Made by a program: the position numbers and the translations under genes
DNA from: Mactromeris polynyma
Lineage: Eukaryota; Mollusca; Bivalvia; Venerida; Mactridae
DNA length: 64,000 nucleotides
Assembly (NCBI GenBank): GCA_032209605.1
Contig: JASFXZ010000027.1
Location: 9,629,372-9,693,371, forward strand
Direction of reading: 5' to 3'
The notes under the pieces: generated by a model
Databases searched by the model: none
What the model saw: the letters and a program-made list of their open reading frames with translations, nothing else
What the model was told of the DNA's origin: nothing
Part shown: piece after piece, positions 63,801-64,000 of the stretch
Layout: every line of letters starts with the position of its first letter
Numbering within the stretch: the stretch's first letter is position 1

Positions 63801-63855
63801 GAATCTCATAAACAGCAGGAAATCCTGATAATACATTCAACAATCTGATCAGATG
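45830..63855 (-). CDS. TBC1D32: TBC1D32 (broad-minded) C-terminal part, 15 exons, continues beyond the window
   Basis: Exons on the minus strand: 63855-63736, 62947-62859, 62403-62290, 61859-61751, 57523-57427, 55542-55528, 53781-53737, 52098-51976, 51418-51335, 50477-50408, 49789-49668, 48898-48744, 48153-48013, 46558-46370 and 45943-45830 (stop 45832-45830). Every border is AG/GT and all phases agree, giving 1,587 nt (528 residues plus stop), roughly the last 40% of the vertebrate protein as I remember its length. Diagnostic stretches are [71 protein letters not shown] and [15 protein letters not shown]; the last two belong to the C-terminal TBC (Rab-GAP-like) domain. Broad-minded acts with CCRK in primary cilia and Hedgehog signalling. 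Oddities are a 15-nt and a 45-nt exon, a weak donor at 49667 (CTCA|GTATCC) and a 3.6-kb satellite in one intron. Confidence 0.92.
46754..47545. repeat. 33-bp minisatellite, about 24 copies, open in several frames on both strands
   Basis: The 33-bp unit contains ATGTTCTATTGAGAGCAACT followed by GACCTCCTCC and a CAC or AAC end. Because 33 is a multiple of three and the unit lacks stops in several frames, long open frames of 260-321 codons appear on both strands; these are repeat artefacts. The main variation is CCCAC versus CCAAC, plus changes at GAGAG (GCAAG, GCGAG). It lies in the TBC1D32 intron between 46558 and 48013. Confidence 0.93.
48215..48605. repeat. Tandem-like dispersed repeat with periods of about 136-147 bp
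   Basis: The phrase GGAGACCAAGTTTTAAGT recurs as GGAAACCAATTTTTTAAGT and AGAAACCAGTTTTTGT at about 48260, 48396 and 48543, each preceded by TAATTGATC-like words and CATCTTTTCAA. The words GGGCCATAACTC and GGACAGAAG close the element. It is non-coding and lies in a TBC1D32 intron. Confidence 0.7.
49870..50085 (-). mobile_element. tRNA-derived SINE, near full length
   Basis: On the minus strand the head reads TTAGCTCATTCGGTAGAGCA (A box) and GCAGGTTTGAACCAGG (B box). The body carries TTGATTGAAGATAATG and GGGAAGTTGTCAATTG, shared with the SINEs at 36975-37690 and 54170-54545. The tail has ACTGGTTAGTAACCCAGG. It lies in a TBC1D32 intron, in the same strand sense as the gene. Confidence 0.75.
52289..52378. 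mobile_element. MITE, CACAGG family, short copy
   Basis: The left arm ACAGGAGGTTGTCACATG and right arm GGGGAGAGAACTCATGACA are inverted around TATACTATAGTA. The outer right end has decayed. Confidence 0.7.
52447..52549. mobile_element. 103-bp near-perfect MITE, CACAGG family
   Basis: The arms CCACAGGAGATTGTCACTAG and ACTTGTGACAATCTCCTGTGG are almost exactly complementary, and the inner CTCCCCCTTT pairs with AAAGGGGAGAG. It lies 70 bp from the copy at 52289-52378 in the same TBC1D32 intron. No target duplication was found at its borders. Confidence 0.85.
54170..54545 (-). mobile_element. tRNA-derived SINE split by a MITE
   Basis: The tail (AACAAGTGTTCCTGTG, 54178-54193), the body (CTGACAACTTCCC, CACAGGTGGAGGACACATG) and, beyond the MITE, the words CTATCTTCAGTCATGATG and the minus-strand head (GAGCACTCAACTGTC, GGAGGTTCAACCTGG) match the related SINEs. 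The MITE at 54283-54452 interrupts it. Confidence 0.7.
54283..54452. mobile_element. TA-flanked MITE (pogo-like), copy 2, inserted in a SINE
   Basis: TA flanks both sides (54281-54282 and 54453-54454). Ends share GGACCTCATTTATTCGAC-type words with the copy at 28826-28978. Removing the element and one TA restores GATGTACTATCTTCAGTC, matching GATGCAGTATCTTCAGTC of the related SINE at 37.6 kb, which confirms the borders. Confidence 0.85.
55528..55542 (-). CDS. TBC1D32: 15-nt microexon of TBC1D32
   Basis: On the minus strand TGTACTCAG precedes and GTAGATGG follows a 15-base exon. Both neighbouring exons meet at phase 1, and the microexon begins with two bases and ends with one, so it adds GPIPA without changing the frame. 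The sequence also allows skipping, which would join ALKQ directly to GFIYPTHQ. It lies in a variable region between conserved blocks of the protein. Confidence 0.55.
55620..55767. mobile_element. MITE, CACAGG family, with duplicated inner words
   Basis: TTATCTCCCTTTATCCCTTC and AAAGGGAGATAACTCATAA are inverted; an inner second pair (CTCTCCCTTTATCCTTTC and AAAGGGAGAGCACTC) lies inside. The ends have drifted from CACAGG. It lies close to the TBC1D32 microexon. Confidence 0.75.
57862..61503. repeat. 44/45-bp satellite array, about 80 monomers, in a TBC1D32 intron
   Basis: Monomers contain GCACTGGAACTCAGACTAAG, then ACCTAGATACAGTCAACAAA and ACATT. Two length classes exist, 45 bp with AACAAAACATT and 44 bp with AACAAACATT, along with GTC or CTC and TGG or TAG variants. 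The order of variants over 14 monomers starting near 58081 is repeated starting near 59050, and a five-monomer signature including a CAGACAAC variant occurs at about 58920, 59805 and 61045. The array is stop-rich and non-coding. It fills most of the intron between the exons at 57523 and 61751. Confidence 0.95.
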
Positions 63856-64000
63856 CTGAAATGATAAATTAAAAAAGATTTAGATATATGCTGGGTAGTG
63901 GGTATCAAGTAATGTATTCTTCCAAGATCAAACGATCGGAACACCTCGTACATTTCTAAGAAAATGATTCGCAATAATGACAGAGGTGTTCCGATTAGTG

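Overview
This window looks like eukaryotic nuclear DNA from a lophotrochozoan animal, most likely a marine mollusc and probably a bivalve. The genes are split by long AT-rich introns with GT..AG borders, the proteins are animal families (a ciliary TBC1D32/broad-minded protein, a BTB-BACK-Kelch protein, a secreted S1 serine protease, a two-pass mitochondrial-type membrane protein), and the spaces are packed with short inverted-repeat elements, tRNA-derived SINEs and minisatellites. The mollusc assignment is inference from the repeat style and protein flavour; no mitochondrial or rRNA marker is present.

Layout. 1-15.3 kb (+): 3' part of a coiled-coil gene with YxxWLxxK motifs (exons 4804-4938 and 13998-14295, with a possible 21-nt microexon at 8950-8970). 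Its intron carries a 36-bp RS-coding minisatellite and a 1.1-kb fold-back transposon with an 8-bp target duplication. 17.6-18.4 kb (-): a TMEM186-like gene in one exon. 18.4-26.0 kb: no gene recognised. 26.0-27.2 kb (+): an intronless gene for a disordered 384-residue protein I do not recognise. 30.2-36.0 kb (-): a complete six-exon chymotrypsin-like protease gene, joined with every splice phase agreeing, with a TATA box and poly(A) signal. 37.0-37.5 kb: a three-unit tRNA-SINE array nested in another SINE. 38.0-40.1 kb (+): a two-exon kelch-like gene. 40.5-41.5 kb: a broken mariner. 45.8-63.9 kb (-): the last 15 exons (528 codons) of TBC1D32, running off the right edge, with a 33-bp minisatellite in one intron and a 3.6-kb, 44/45-bp satellite in another.

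The genes are unrelated neighbours, not an operon or pathway. The strongest signals beyond the genes are mobile: about a dozen copies of one CACAGG-ended, hAT-like inverted-repeat family, four with recognisable 8-bp target duplications; a giant fold-back element with the same CACAGG ends; several nested insertions that can be ordered in time; and higher-order structure in the 44/45-bp satellite. Two frame-preserving microexon candidates (21 and 15 nt) also deserve transcript data. I found no convincing evidence of a wholly new biological system.
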